NCBI RefSeq assembly: GCF_024399335.1
Contig: NZ_CP075339.1
Coordinates: 124,001-188,000, forward strand
Source: Leucobacter aridicollis
GTDB taxonomy: Bacteria; Actinomycetota; Actinomycetes; Actinomycetales; Microbacteriaceae
DNA length: 64,000 bases
Direction of reading: 5' to 3'
In this document: positions 8,622 through 17,724 of the stretch, piece by piece
Numbering within the stretch: the stretch's first letter is position 1
How the letters are laid out: the number at the start of each line of letters is the position of its first letter
The notes under the pieces: generated by a model
Database searches by the model: none
Told to the model about the DNA's origin: nothing
What the model saw: the letters and a program-made list of their open reading frames with translations, nothing else
Position numbers and translations under genes: made by a program

Positions 8622-11600
8622 TTATAGCCCGAGTGATGGACCATTCTCAACGATCTGATCGATGTTCGGCTGGTGAGGGGCCGGCTCAGGCTGAGCCGGC
8701 CCTATGGCTTCTTCCTCGAGCTGCCCGAGGATTTCAGCAAGTTGCGACTGCACCGCGGCAAGCTCACCTCGTTTCGGCCACTCTTCTTGCTCTAGGCGAC
8801 GCAATTCCGCGACTTCCTCGGCCGCGGCCGCCACAGTCTCTTCGTGCTCCTTGATCAACCGGGGGAGGTCTCGAGCCTGCATTTCGAAGGACTGTGCGAT
8901 GCCTGAAGCGTCGCCGTCTTGGATGCGTGACCAGGCCATGCGGAGCTGCATCGCCTTGTGCGTGCGACCTGCCGAGAATTCGACGATCGGGTCTGACTGC
9001 TTATAAGCATTCCACCTGAGCTGGGTTTCCCACTCGAGCCCAGCAACAGACACTTGGATACCCAATGGCCTTGGGTAGGCAGCATTGTTCGATGTAAACC
9101 CGTACGGTCCCAGCGCGTCACGTGCTCGTTCGACGGCAACCCTGAGTGCTTGCCCGAACTGTTTGCGCTCACGGTAGTTCGGTGCTTCCGCCCAGCTCTT
9201 CGGCCTGACTCGGCCCGTGAAGTTGTCGCCACGGGTATCCACGACGTTCGGCGCGAGGTTCCGCATGACTTCAAGGTCATGCTTTGCAACTTCCATGCCC
9301 TGCCCGAGTGCAAGCCGGCGTGCCTGCACCGATGAGATCTTCCTCGAGTGCGCGCGCTCCTGCCGGGACAGCTTCTGCACCTCGTTCTTCAGGTGCGCGG
9401 CTTCAAGAATGCGCATGTCGCCGGCGGCGATCGCCTGCATCTCGGAGAACTGCAACGCCATCTCGGTCGAGTTCTCGACCTCTCTGACATCGAGCCTTCC
9501 CGTGAGGACTTGCTCGATGAACGTCGCCTTCCGCGCGAGAATGCCCCACATGTACGAGTCGAATGATCCCTCGGTCGCGTAGCGGAGGATCCGAAGTTCG
9601 TCGTTCTGGTTGCCCTGCCGAATCGCGCGCCCTTCACGCTGAGTCACGTCCGCCGGTCTCCACGGTGCGTCGACGTGGTGCAGTGCGACCGCGCGGGCTT
9701 GCACGTTCGTCCCGACGCCCATCTTCTCGGTCGACCCGAAAAGCACCTGGACGCGGCCGTCACGCGCCTGCTGGAACAGTTCAGCCTTCGCCTTGTCGTT
9801 GCCGGCCTCGTGAATGAATCGAATCTGCGACGCAGGGATCCCCTTCTGGATGAGTTGCTCACGGATCTCCGTGTAGGCGTCCCAACGGCCGTCCGTCGAC
9901 GGCGTCCCAAGGTCAGCGAACACGATCTGCAATGCCCCTCGGTTAGCGGCGATCTCGCCCCATTCGTCGAGGTACTCACGGTCCCGGTTTTCGGCCCAGA
10001 TGTCGTACACGTTGTCGGCAACAACGTTCACTTTCGTGGTTTCCCCTTCCGCAGGCTCGCTCCCGCCGTAGAGGCGGGCGTCGAGGGCGAGTGCTCGCCC
10101 GTTCGACGTGATCTTCAGCATGTTGTCCGTCTCGGGCTGCACCATTCCTCGACGGACTGCGTCGCCCCGCTCCACCAGATCAGCCATACCCGCGGCCTGT
10201 TCCTCATTCGCCGGGACAATCACCATCTCGGGGGATCGTTCCCCGTCGACGTTTCTCGCGATCGCCGGCACAGGCAGCGCGAGATCCGCCTGCGTCTTCA
10301 CATCGCCAGGCACGTGCCACATACGAAGCAGCTCCGGAACGTTCCTGAACTTCGTCGTGCGAGTTTTCACCTGGAAGCCGCCACCATCGGGTTTCGCCTC
10401 CACGGCGGTGACTTGCTCGGTGAATTGCTGCGCCCAGTCGTCAGCCGAATAGACCTGTGCGTCTTTCAGGAGGTCAGGCCGCATGTACCGCATCATGACG
10501 TACATTTCGATGATCGAGTTCGGCAGCGGTGTCGCCGTCGCGAGCGTCGCGACCCTGGATTGTCCGAGGTGTTCGCGGTGGTACCAGAGCTTCATATCGA
10601 GATCCGTCGTCTTGTCGTTGCCCTGTTTTGCGAGATCTTCCACGGACGACTGAACCGTGATGTTCTTGTACAGGTGGGCTTCATCGATACAGAGATAGTC
10701 GATGCCGGTCTCGTCCCAGGTCACGTCCTCGTCGTGGTCGAGATCAAGCATCTGCTTGAGCTTCTGTTCTTGCTTGGACAAGCTCTCCTCGAGTCGTTTC
10801 ACTGACTTGTCTGACAGCTCGGACGCTAGCTTCTGCTCGAGCACGTCGCGTAGCTCATCAAGTCGCTGTTGCGCGTAATCGGCTCGCGCGGCGCCGAGCC
10901 CAATCTTCCCGAACGCACCATGCGTCATGATGACGGCATCCCAGTTCCCGCTGCGGGCCCGCGCCACGAACAGCTTGCGGCCGTCCTTCCCGCCAACGCG
11001 GGCAATATCCTCGCTGCCGGCAGACAGGACACGTGCTCGGGGGTAAATCTGCTTGAACTCGCGTGTGAACTGCTCAAGCATCTGATTCGGGACGATGATC
11101 GCAGGCTTCTCGGCCATACCAAGCCGCTTCAGCTCCATCACCCCGAGCACCATCTCAGCCGTCTTCCCTGCCCCGACCTCGTGGAACAGTCCGACTGCCG
11201 GCTCTGCGAGCATACGCGCGACGGCCGCGTGCTGGTGCGGCCGCGGGTTGAACGACTTCGCCTTGCCCGGGAACACGAGCTCGACGCCATCGTAGGAGCG
11301 GAGCGCGATCCCGTTGTACATGTCGTTGTAGCGCTCTTGCAACCGGATCACACGTTCCCCGTCCCGCCACAACCAGTCCTGAAAAACGTCGTGCAGCTCG
11401 GTTGCGCGTTCCTGTAACGCTTCGGTCGCGACCTGGTCCAACACGGACGGGCCGTCCTTGTCCGGCCGGTACCGCAGCTCCAGCTTCTCGCCGTTCATTA
11501 CCTTCTTCATGACCTGGGCGGCGCCCAGTTTCACGTGGTCACCGGAGACGCCCCACTTCGCTTCAGCAGTCTCAGGAGATTTACCTGCGAGTTGGAACTT

Positions 11601-13535
11601 CCATTCCCCGTCGATGCGTTCGATCGTCTTCACGCCCCGCTTGAGCTCGTGCTCAAGGAACGCAGACACGTCACTCACGGGCACCCAGCCGGCACCGAAC
11701 CGGACGTCGATCTCCGCTGGCCCCACCTCTACAGGGATGACCTCGGTGAGGGCGTCGACGTGGCGCTGGAACGTCGCGTCGACGACGGCGAGCTCGCGCA
11801 CTTCCTTGAGCTTCTTCCGCACGTTCCCGGAGAGGTACTCGGCCGCTGGCAGATACCGGGTACGGTCCTCAGGGTCGAGAAACACGAGATCTGCGACCTG
11901 GTCGACCGCGGCAGCCTCGTCGACGTCAAGGAGTGAAGCAACAAGTGGTACGTCGACGTAGCCGGTGCGCTCGAGCGACACTCGGATTGCGTCTTCCGGG
12001 GTATCGACGCGGTCGACCAGAGTGACCGCTCCCACGACACGTTCACGGAAGATCGTCGCCTTCCTGGACGTCTGGGTGTCCTCGTTGTAGTGCTCGAGTG
12101 CTGCGACGGTGGCGTAGTGCGGGTCGATGCGGAGCGCACGGATCGCGGCCGGGAACCGCCTGGTGATCACCGGGTCTTTCCCTGGCCGCTCGCGAACAGT
12201 CGTGGTCGATCGGCCGATCGGGCCGTACGACTCGAGGTAAGAGTCGTAGATCCGGTTGAGATCCTGACGCAGGACAGCAATGTGCTCGGTGTCTTCCGCA
12301 GACGATGCTTCTGCTTCGAGGAGGGACACCGCAGCGGATCTGAGGGACACCAGGTGTGAGAGCTCACGCATTGCATTCTTTGGGACATTCACCGGTTCAA
12401 GCTCGGTGACGCCCTGCTGCATGAGGACACCGTCCTGGACGCTGATATGCCCGATGGACAGTTTCGAGTCCTGGACGATGCCTGCGACAGGACGGTCGGA
12501 CACGACCTGCCCGTCTGCCGCCCATGTCCGCCCGGTGACTTGGGCGTCCTGGACAATGTCCCGGAGCCTGTCCGCAAGGAGCGGCGCGACAACGGTGGGG
12601 GAGACGTCGACAGCGGATACGGACACTTCTGGCCCGAACTGTCCACTCCGTGTCCCAAGCCGGCCAAGCACGTGTCCTGGACGTTCGTTGAAGTAGCTGT
12701 TGACGCGGGCTGTCCCCGCGTCCCCGTCGATGTCCACTGTCCGAAGCCAGGCCGGCTCGCCTTCAGGTGTGTCCCCGAGGTGCCTGCGGAGGACCAGGAC
12801 ATCGACGACTGCGTCTGTCCCCGCTGTCTCTCCGTGCGCGCCTGCAGGCATCCTCACCGCGCCAAGGAGCTCCCCGTAGGTGGAGATCTCGCGGCGTGCT
12901 TGTTCGGCCTTCGCGTCCATCGTCCACCTGGACGTCATCACCATGACGATGCCGCCAGGTTTTGTCTGCCGGAGCGCTTTCACGATGAAGTGGTTGTGGA
13001 GTGAGAGGTTCGCCCGGTTGTAGGCGGGATCGTAGAGCCGGGTCTGCCCGAAGGGGACGTTCCCGATGACGGCGTCGTAGCCGTCATGCGTGAGGAACGT
13101 GTCCCCGAACGACTCCGCCCGAATCACCGCCTGCGGGTTCAGGACCTGCGCGATCGCGGCCGAGGTGGGGTCGAGCTCAACGCCCGTGACCTGGTGCGTG
13201 CCGGCTGCCTTGATGAAGTTGCCCGTCCCGCACCCAGGCTCCAGTACATGTCCGGTCTCAGGGACGCCGAGGGCGTCGAGTGCTTCCCACATCGCGGCGA
13301 CGTAGGCGTCGTTTGTGTAGTGGGCGTTCAGGACCGTGCGGCGCGCGGCCGCCCACTCTTCCTCGCCCCACAGGTCCGTGAGCTCGTCGCGTTCCGTCTG
13401 GTACTTCGAGTGCTTCGGGTCGAAGAGTTCTGGAGTAGCGCCCCATCCCGGGAATCGCTGGAGCTCTGCCGTTTCTAGGGGAGTGGGTGTGCGGCCTTCT
13501 GATAGAACTCGCTGGAGAGTGCGGACTGCAGACAC
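8622..13535 (-). CDS. Large N6-adenine methyltransferase/SNF2-like helicase polyvalent protein
   Basis: This is a DarB-like or strawberry-notch-like fusion of the kind carried by conjugative elements and phages, where such proteins are thought to protect incoming DNA from host restriction. In order: a methyltransferase with AdoMet motif HVLEPGCGTGNF (~105) and catalytic motif IGNVPFG (~167); helicase motif I FHEVGAGKT (~787), DEAH box CIDEAHLYKN (~948), LATATPLPNS, and motif VI QREGRAIRQGNQN (~1300); then a coiled-coil, Glu-rich tail. The catalytic tetrad is NVPF rather than NPPF/Y. The frame stays open to 14183, but codon use upstream of ~13475 favours the overlapping gene at 13475-14077, so a GTG near 13535 (or 13547) is preferred. 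The true start is uncertain. Confidence 0.85.
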   Translation of the reverse strand: MSAVRTLQRVLSEGRTPTPLETAELQRFPGWGATPELFDPKHSKYQTERDELTDLWGEEEWAAARRTVLNAHYTNDAYVAAMWEALDALGVPETGHVLEPGCGTGNFIKAAGTHQVTGVELDPTSAAIAQVLNPQAVIRAESFGDTFLTHDGYDAVIGNVPFGQTRLYDPAYNRANLSLHNHFIVKALRQTKPGGIVMVMTSRWTMDAKAEQARREISTYGELLGAVRMPAGAHGETAGTDAVVDVLVLRRHLGDTPEGEPAWLRTVDIDGDAGTARVNSYFNERPGHVLGRLGTRSGQFGPEVSVSAVDVSPTVVAPLLADRLRDIVQDAQVTGRTWAADGQVVSDRPVAGIVQDSKLSIGHISVQDGVLMQQGVTELEPVNVPKNAMRELSHLVSLRSAAVSLLEAEASSAEDTEHIAVLRQDLNRIYDSYLESYGPIGRSTTTVRERPGKDPVITRRFPAAIRALRIDPHYATVAALEHYNEDTQTSRKATIFRERVVGAVTLVDRVDTPEDAIRVSLERTGYVDVPLVASLLDVDEAAAVDQVADLVFLDPEDRTRYLPAAEYLSGNVRKKLKEVRELAVVDATFQRHVDALTEVIPVEVGPAEIDVRFGAGWVPVSDVSAFLEHELKRGVKTIERIDGEWKFQLAGKSPETAEAKWGVSGDHVKLGAAQVMKKVMNGEKLELRYRPDKDGPSVLDQVATEALQERATELHDVFQDWLWRDGERVIRLQERYNDMYNGIALRSYDGVELVFPGKAKSFNPRPHQHAAVARMLAEPAVGLFHEVGAGKTAEMVLGVMELKRLGMAEKPAIIVPNQMLEQFTREFKQIYPRARVLSAGSEDIARVGGKDGRKLFVARARSGNWDAVIMTHGAFGKIGLGAARADYAQQRLDELRDVLEQKLASELSDKSVKRLEESLSKQEQKLKQMLDLDHDEDVTWDETGIDYLCIDEAHLYKNITVQSSVEDLAKQGNDKTTDLDMKLWYHREHLGQSRVATLATATPLPNSIIEMYVMMRYMRPDLLKDAQVYSADDWAQQFTEQVTAVEAKPDGGGFQVKTRTTKFRNVPELLRMWHVPGDVKTQADLALPVPAIARNVDGERSPEMVIVPANEEQAAGMADLVERGDAVRRGMVQPETDNMLKITSNGRALALDARLYGGSEPAEGETTKVNVVADNVYDIWAENRDREYLDEWGEIAANRGALQIVFADLGTPSTDGRWDAYTEIREQLIQKGIPASQIRFIHEAGNDKAKAELFQQARDGRVQVLFGSTEKMGVGTNVQARAVALHHVDAPWRPADVTQREGRAIRQGNQNDELRILRYATEGSFDSYMWGILARKATFIEQVLTGRLDVREVENSTEMALQFSEMQAIAAGDMRILEAAHLKNEVQKLSRQERAHSRKISSVQARRLALGQGMEVAKHDLEVMRNLAPNVVDTRGDNFTGRVRPKSWAEAPNYRERKQFGQALRVAVERARDALGPYGFTSNNAAYPRPLGIQVSVAGLEWETQLRWNAYKQSDPIVEFSAGRTHKAMQLRMAWSRIQDGDASGIAQSFEMQARDLPRLIKEHEETVAAAAEEVAELRRLEQEEWPKRGELAAVQSQLAEILGQLEEEAIGPAQPEPAPHQPNIDQIVENGPSLGL

Positions 13536-14077
13536 TCCGCCTGCCACCCGGGAGACTTGTTCAAATCGTGGTCCAACGCCCGCACGACGAGCATCAAGAT
13601 CGTCGCCTGGGTGAGCGTCATCAGCGGCGCCGGGGATCCGTGACGGGCCGCGGTCTGCTTCGCCCACTCGACGAGCTTCTCCTGCAACTCCGGCAGAGCC
13701 CACAACATCGCGTCGTACTCGTCGCGGAGCTCCAGAGGGGGCGACACTTCGAGAACCTCCGGAGTGGACTCCTCGCCCGCTTCGTACAGTTCCTCCTGGT
13801 CCGTATGGAACTCGAGAAACTTCGGAACCGTCAGCCTCGACTGAACCACGATTCCCTGTTGATTCAAGAACCGGAGAACTTCCATCGCTGTCGGGGTCTT
13901 CATAAAGTCGTCCTCGCTGTACCCCAGGAGTTCCAGCCATGACGGAATGTGCTCGTCCGCTGCTTTCATCTCCCTGAGTACCATCAGGTCGTTGTTCAAC
14001 TGTCCGAGCTTCGTCAGGTAGTCGGTCGTCTCCGGCCACGTCGCCTGCAGCTTCGCGAGCATCTCCTGGTCGTACAT
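13475..14077 (-). CDS. Hypothetical protein overlapping the methyltransferase/helicase gene
   Basis: The ATG at 14077 has an excellent AGGAGGAAACAC ribosome-binding context. Codon third positions are strongly G/C in this frame, while the overlapping frame that extends the helicase upstream is Gly/Arg/Ser-rich. The 200-residue product is soluble and mostly helical (MYDQEMLAKLQATWPETTDYLTKL; later LPELQEKLVEWAKQTAARHG). No family is recognised. It ends about 60 bases inside the proposed start of the downstream gene, so the two are probably translationally coupled. A second ATG at 14162, in the helicase frame and preceded by GGAGG, creates a competing model (see findings). Confidence 0.7.
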   Translation of the reverse strand: MYDQEMLAKLQATWPETTDYLTKLGQLNNDLMVLREMKAADEHIPSWLELLGYSEDDFMKTPTAMEVLRFLNQQGIVVQSRLTVPKFLEFHTDQEELYEAGEESTPEVLEVSPPLELRDEYDAMLWALPELQEKLVEWAKQTAARHGSPAPLMTLTQATILMLVVRALDHDLNKSPGWQAECLQSALSSEFYQKAAHPLP

Positions 14078-14279
14078 GTGTTTCCTCCTGGTCTATGCTG
14101 TCGAATTCGCCCCAGAGGTCAAAAGCTAACTGGGTATCAGCAACACGCTGCCTTCTGGCCATTCTCGGTCTAACCTCCGACACATCCGAAATTCACTATC
14201 GAAAGGTCGACGTAGGAGCTCGCGCAGACTGACGCCTTGTGTGGGCTGCACTTTCTGCTGCAACGCGCAAGGAGAGGGG

Positions 14280-15422
14280 CTAGTACGATATTGCAGGTGC
14301 CTGCTGTTGTGGCGCTGGATGAGTGAACAATGAGGCATCCACTGCAGAAGGCGGGAGATGGGGCATTGCTGAAATTGCCGCGGGCACGCCGCGAATGTTG
14401 TTGAACGGCTCTCGAAGGTAGGTTGCGTGCCCTTCCCACAGGCCGCAACCTTGAGACGCCTGGTCGAGGCTTCGCCAGACCGAAGTATTGGAATGATCGC
14501 GTTCTGAGTGCAAAGCAAGTCTGAGATCTGAGGCCTGCTGGTCGGTGACGTATCCGTGCTGTACTAGCGCCTGGATTCGTGCTGCAACGTCCGCGCGAGC
14601 GTCTGCTACTTCTTGAACGGACACCTCACTGCCGTGGATCCGAAAAGTGCTTGTGTCAGTCAGCGTCCTATACAGCTCCATACGAGCCTCGTCCTGCACG
14701 CCGGCAGCCAGCGCTTCCGCCCACAGCGACGGGCCAAAGGCCTCCGCAGCTTCAACGGAGGCAAGCATCCCGTCAGTGCGCGTTTGATGATAGATGTCCT
14801 CCAGAAAACGCGGGTATGCAAACGACTCGGCGTCGCTATTGTTGGGAAGCGATTGCGCCTGCTCAACTGAGACCTGCCCGAGCTCGACATCGTCGTCATC
14901 GTCAGGATCTATATCCGCAAACACCACCGCGTCCATCCACGACCTTCGCTCACCCAGCAACTCAGAATACATGTCGTGGACAGTGATGAGCTTGTCGCGG
15001 ACCTGCGCATCCGGGATTCCTTGAAGCGCGGCTCGAGCGATTGCAGGATCAGCCGACTGGTTGATTGCATCAACTTGTGGGCGAGACCACAAAGACGCTT
15101 GTTGTAAGGAATCTTCCCACAAGCGCGCAGGAGCTCCCGCCACATAGCGGTCGTCATAGACCCGGCTGAGGAACTTCTCAACTGCTCGGCCTTCGGTACT
15201 GTCTCTGGGGAGGCTATTTGTGACCTTGACTAGATGGGAAGCTAACGACGTCTTGCTCCGCGCACTGAAATCGTGAGCGTGGACGAGATCGTCGCGTCTG
15301 ATTACGTTGGCGCTGCGGTCCCCACCCGCTACGGGGATTTCTTTCGGCAGCCCCGACAGCAGGTGACGCCGTTCTTCAAACGCTGTTGCGTTGTCCAACC
15401 GGATCTGAGGAAACACTCTCAT
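14280..15422 (-). CDS. Unknown protein, paralogue A of a three-gene family
   Basis: The protein (380 aa) begins MRVFPQIRLDNATAFEERRHLLSGLPKEI, matching the start of the next upstream gene (MRVFPTHRFANMQDLEQRRQYLQGFPEEV). Similarity continues through RAALQGIPDAQVRDKLITVHDMYSE and SFAYPRFLEDIY. It is acidic and soluble, with a Pro/Gln-rich tail ending PAISY; the relative ends PAMTY. No signal peptide or enzyme motif is seen. The start is supported by AGAGGTG upstream. Lying beside secretion genes, it could be a substrate or accessory factor, but that is speculation. Confidence 0.75.
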   Translation of the reverse strand: MRVFPQIRLDNATAFEERRHLLSGLPKEIPVAGGDRSANVIRRDDLVHAHDFSARSKTSLASHLVKVTNSLPRDSTEGRAVEKFLSRVYDDRYVAGAPARLWEDSLQQASLWSRPQVDAINQSADPAIARAALQGIPDAQVRDKLITVHDMYSELLGERRSWMDAVVFADIDPDDDDDVELGQVSVEQAQSLPNNSDAESFAYPRFLEDIYHQTRTDGMLASVEAAEAFGPSLWAEALAAGVQDEARMELYRTLTDTSTFRIHGSEVSVQEVADARADVAARIQALVQHGYVTDQQASDLRLALHSERDHSNTSVWRSLDQASQGCGLWEGHATYLREPFNNIRGVPAAISAMPHLPPSAVDASLFTHPAPQQQAPAISY

Positions 15423-15569
15423 CGGAGGGCACCTCTGTAAGCGTGAATGTTGTCCATAATCTTGTCCTGTCGTAAATGCGAAGCCTGACCTTCAGGGTTC
15501 ACTTACTTGACGGATGCGCGCGCGCAGTGGCGAGGGTTCGACTTCCGCGCAAACGGAGACTGGACAGCG

Positions 15570-15601
15570 AAGGGGGCCGTGCCTTCCAACACAGCCCCCT
15601 T
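15570..15601 (-). terminator. Hairpin after paralogue B
   Basis: An 8-bp GC-rich stem (15570-15577 with 15594-15601) lies just past the stop of the minus-strand gene at 15615. Its stem shares the GGGGCTG/CAGCCCC theme with hairpins at 17147 and 25107. The T tail is weak. Confidence 0.55.
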
Positions 15602-15614
15602 CATGTTTCAATGC

Positions 15615-17033
15615 TCAATAGGTCATTGCTGGCCTTGACTTCGCCACCATCTCGTGAGGCGGTACCGTGGGGACACGGTAGAGCGCTTCGTTTGCCGGCG
15701 CCGCACTCGCCGCACTCCACGACATCGGTTCCCCTCCCTCAGTGGCACTCTTTGGTACAGACTGCAGGTACTCGCGTTCGGCCCCGCTGATTCCGCGTCC
15801 CTCGCATACCCTGTCGACCTGGGTCGCCCAATCGTCGACAGAGACTTCGCTGGAGGTCGCATTGTGAAGCGCTGTTGCGTTGCTGACTGACAGCCGGTTT
15901 GCCTCTGTGAGCTCCTGCACACGTGCCCTGAAATGCCGTTTAGCGACCACAACGTTCACCGTTGGGCTGGGGCCGAGCGAGCTGGTGGCGTCCCGTTGGA
16001 AACTGTCCTCGTGCTCGGTGTCGAAGGGGGACACTAGGTAGTTTCTGTCTTCTTCCGTGAGGTCGGAGCGGTCAAGAGCGGAGCTCACTCTCTCCCACAC
16101 TGGTGTGGCGTCATCCAACTGCAGCGAGTCCTTGATTGCTGCGGCGTCTGCGGTATTGAGGTGGCCCCTGGCTTCGAGCCCGTCCACGCGAGAGAGGACT
16201 GTTGCCCTGATGTCGGCCACTTCGGTGGGCGTAACTTCGGCGCCGTCCAAGCGAAGGTATGCGGTGTCGACGAGCACTCGATACTGTTCCATGCGGAGTT
16301 CGTCTGCTTGGCCAGCCTCAAGCGCTTCGCCCCATATTGCTTTCGCGTCGTGCTCGACAGTGTCCGGGTTGAGGAGTCGACCGTCAGTTCTGACTGGAGA
16401 GTAGATGTTCTCGAGGAATCGTGGGTATGCGAAGGAGAGGGCGTCGTCCTGGTTGGGCAGGTGCTGCTGTTGTACTCGAGCAGCTTGCCCTCGGACGTCC
16501 TCGACACCCCACACCGGATTGGAAGCGCCGAAATCCACTTCCTGAAACCAGTCAGTTCTCCCGTGGGACTGTTCGGAGAACTCATCATGGACCGAAATCA
16601 AAGCGGCCCGAACATCTGGGTCAGGGACCGCTTGTAGGGCGGCTCGCACATGTCCGATCGGCGCCGATGCAGACAAGTTCGAATCGGTGTTGGTGCCGGC
16701 CGGCTGCAGCTGCTCCCAGAGCTCCTGAGGTGTCGGCGGAGCGTCGAGCGCATGGGACTCGGAGTCGTACACATCGAGCAGGAACTCACGCACTGCCGCA
16801 CCGCCGCGGACATCGGGCTGGACAATTTTCGCGATCCGGTTGCGATGCTCGTCGAGTGACTCGGCAAGCGCTGCGGCTTGGTCGTGGAGCGACAGCAGGT
16901 CGGAGCGTTCGATCCTTTGAACACCTCCGAAGCCGTTGGGGAGCACGACTTCCTCTGGAAAGCCCTGAAGGTACTGCCGGCGTTGCTCGAGGTCCTGCAT
17001 GTTTGCAAATCTGTGTGTCGGAAAAACTCTCAT
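15615..17033 (-). CDS. Unknown protein, paralogue B of a three-gene family
   Basis: The start at the MRVFP methionine (17033) has an AAGGGA site 6-7 bases upstream; the frame is open further up, but that part lacks any resemblance to paralogue A. The 472-residue product resembles paralogue A over much of its length, including HVRAALQAVPDPDVRAALISVHDEFSE, SFAYPRFLENIYSPVRTDG and WGEALEAGQADELRMEQYRVL. It carries an extra ~100-residue helical segment near the C-terminus and ends RPAMTY. It is acidic with no membrane segment. No family is recognised. Confidence 0.75.
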   Translation of the reverse strand: MRVFPTHRFANMQDLEQRRQYLQGFPEEVVLPNGFGGVQRIERSDLLSLHDQAAALAESLDEHRNRIAKIVQPDVRGGAAVREFLLDVYDSESHALDAPPTPQELWEQLQPAGTNTDSNLSASAPIGHVRAALQAVPDPDVRAALISVHDEFSEQSHGRTDWFQEVDFGASNPVWGVEDVRGQAARVQQQHLPNQDDALSFAYPRFLENIYSPVRTDGRLLNPDTVEHDAKAIWGEALEAGQADELRMEQYRVLVDTAYLRLDGAEVTPTEVADIRATVLSRVDGLEARGHLNTADAAAIKDSLQLDDATPVWERVSSALDRSDLTEEDRNYLVSPFDTEHEDSFQRDATSSLGPSPTVNVVVAKRHFRARVQELTEANRLSVSNATALHNATSSEVSVDDWATQVDRVCEGRGISGAEREYLQSVPKSATEGGEPMSWSAASAAPANEALYRVPTVPPHEMVAKSRPAMTY

Positions 17034-17146
17034 AATGATTCCCTTCTGTTGGATAGCAAAGGTCCCCCAAGCATGGTTCGGGTTGGTTTTGTCAGGTTTG
17101 GGGTACCTGAAAGAACGACATGGGGTCTTGCGCAGTGGACGCACGT

Positions 17147-17175
17147 GGGGGCTGCACCGTGCCGGCGCAGCCCCC
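17147..17175 (-). terminator. Hairpin after paralogue C
   Basis: A 9-bp stem GGGGGCTGC/GCAGCCCCC (17147-17155 with 17167-17175) sits immediately downstream of the minus-strand gene ending at 17182. Confidence 0.6.
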
Positions 17176-17181
17176 GGTGTC

Positions 17182-17646
17182 CTACATCGCTAGGCCGTGT
17201 GTTTGAGGCGATATGGAATGGGCCTCCGGCCGCTGAACCGCTGCCAACTCTGCTGACTGGCTCGACACTGGCGCGCGCTCCTCAACGAGCCTTGTGTACT
17301 CCTGCAAGCGCTGGTACTTCGCGAGGTCTGTCACCGCCCAAGCTAGCGTTATCCCCCACATTGAATCGGAGCCCGTGTCGTATTTGTCGCGATTTGGGGA
17401 ATTGCAGTAAATGCCGTCGGTGTATGCGGTGATTGCGAATTCCTGAGCTGATATGCCAGTCGGCTGCAGGTCTTCCAGTCGTGACGGGAACTCATCGAAC
17501 GGGACACGGTCACGCACAAGCTGGTCATGCCGCTGAATCATGTTGTTCCTGACATCCTCGTCAGGAATATGACTCAACAGAGTCCGGCTTTCCTCCGCGT
17601 AGTGCAGGTAATCGAAGTCTCGCTCATAGTCAGCGAAGCGTGTCAT
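17182..17646 (-). CDS. Unknown protein, short paralogue C of a three-gene family
   Basis: This 154-residue protein shares features with the two larger downstream relatives: SHIPDEDVRNNMIQRHDQLVRD parallels their VPDPDVRAALISVHDEFSE segment, and SMWGITLAWAVTDLAKYQRLQEYTRLVE parallels WGEALEAGQADELRMEQYRVLVD. It seems to be a compact form lacking the N-terminal domain. It is soluble with no recognised motif. Its own hairpin follows, suggesting it is transcribed separately. Confidence 0.65.
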   Translation of the reverse strand: MTRFADYERDFDYLHYAEESRTLLSHIPDEDVRNNMIQRHDQLVRDRVPFDEFPSRLEDLQPTGISAQEFAITAYTDGIYCNSPNRDKYDTGSDSMWGITLAWAVTDLAKYQRLQEYTRLVEERAPVSSQSAELAAVQRPEAHSISPQTHGLAM

Positions 17647-17724
17647 CTTGATCTCTTCTCGGTAGCGACTGAGCGCGAATCGCCCAGCTTGGCAACCGAC
17701 AGCCCGCGACGCGCATACAGCGAG

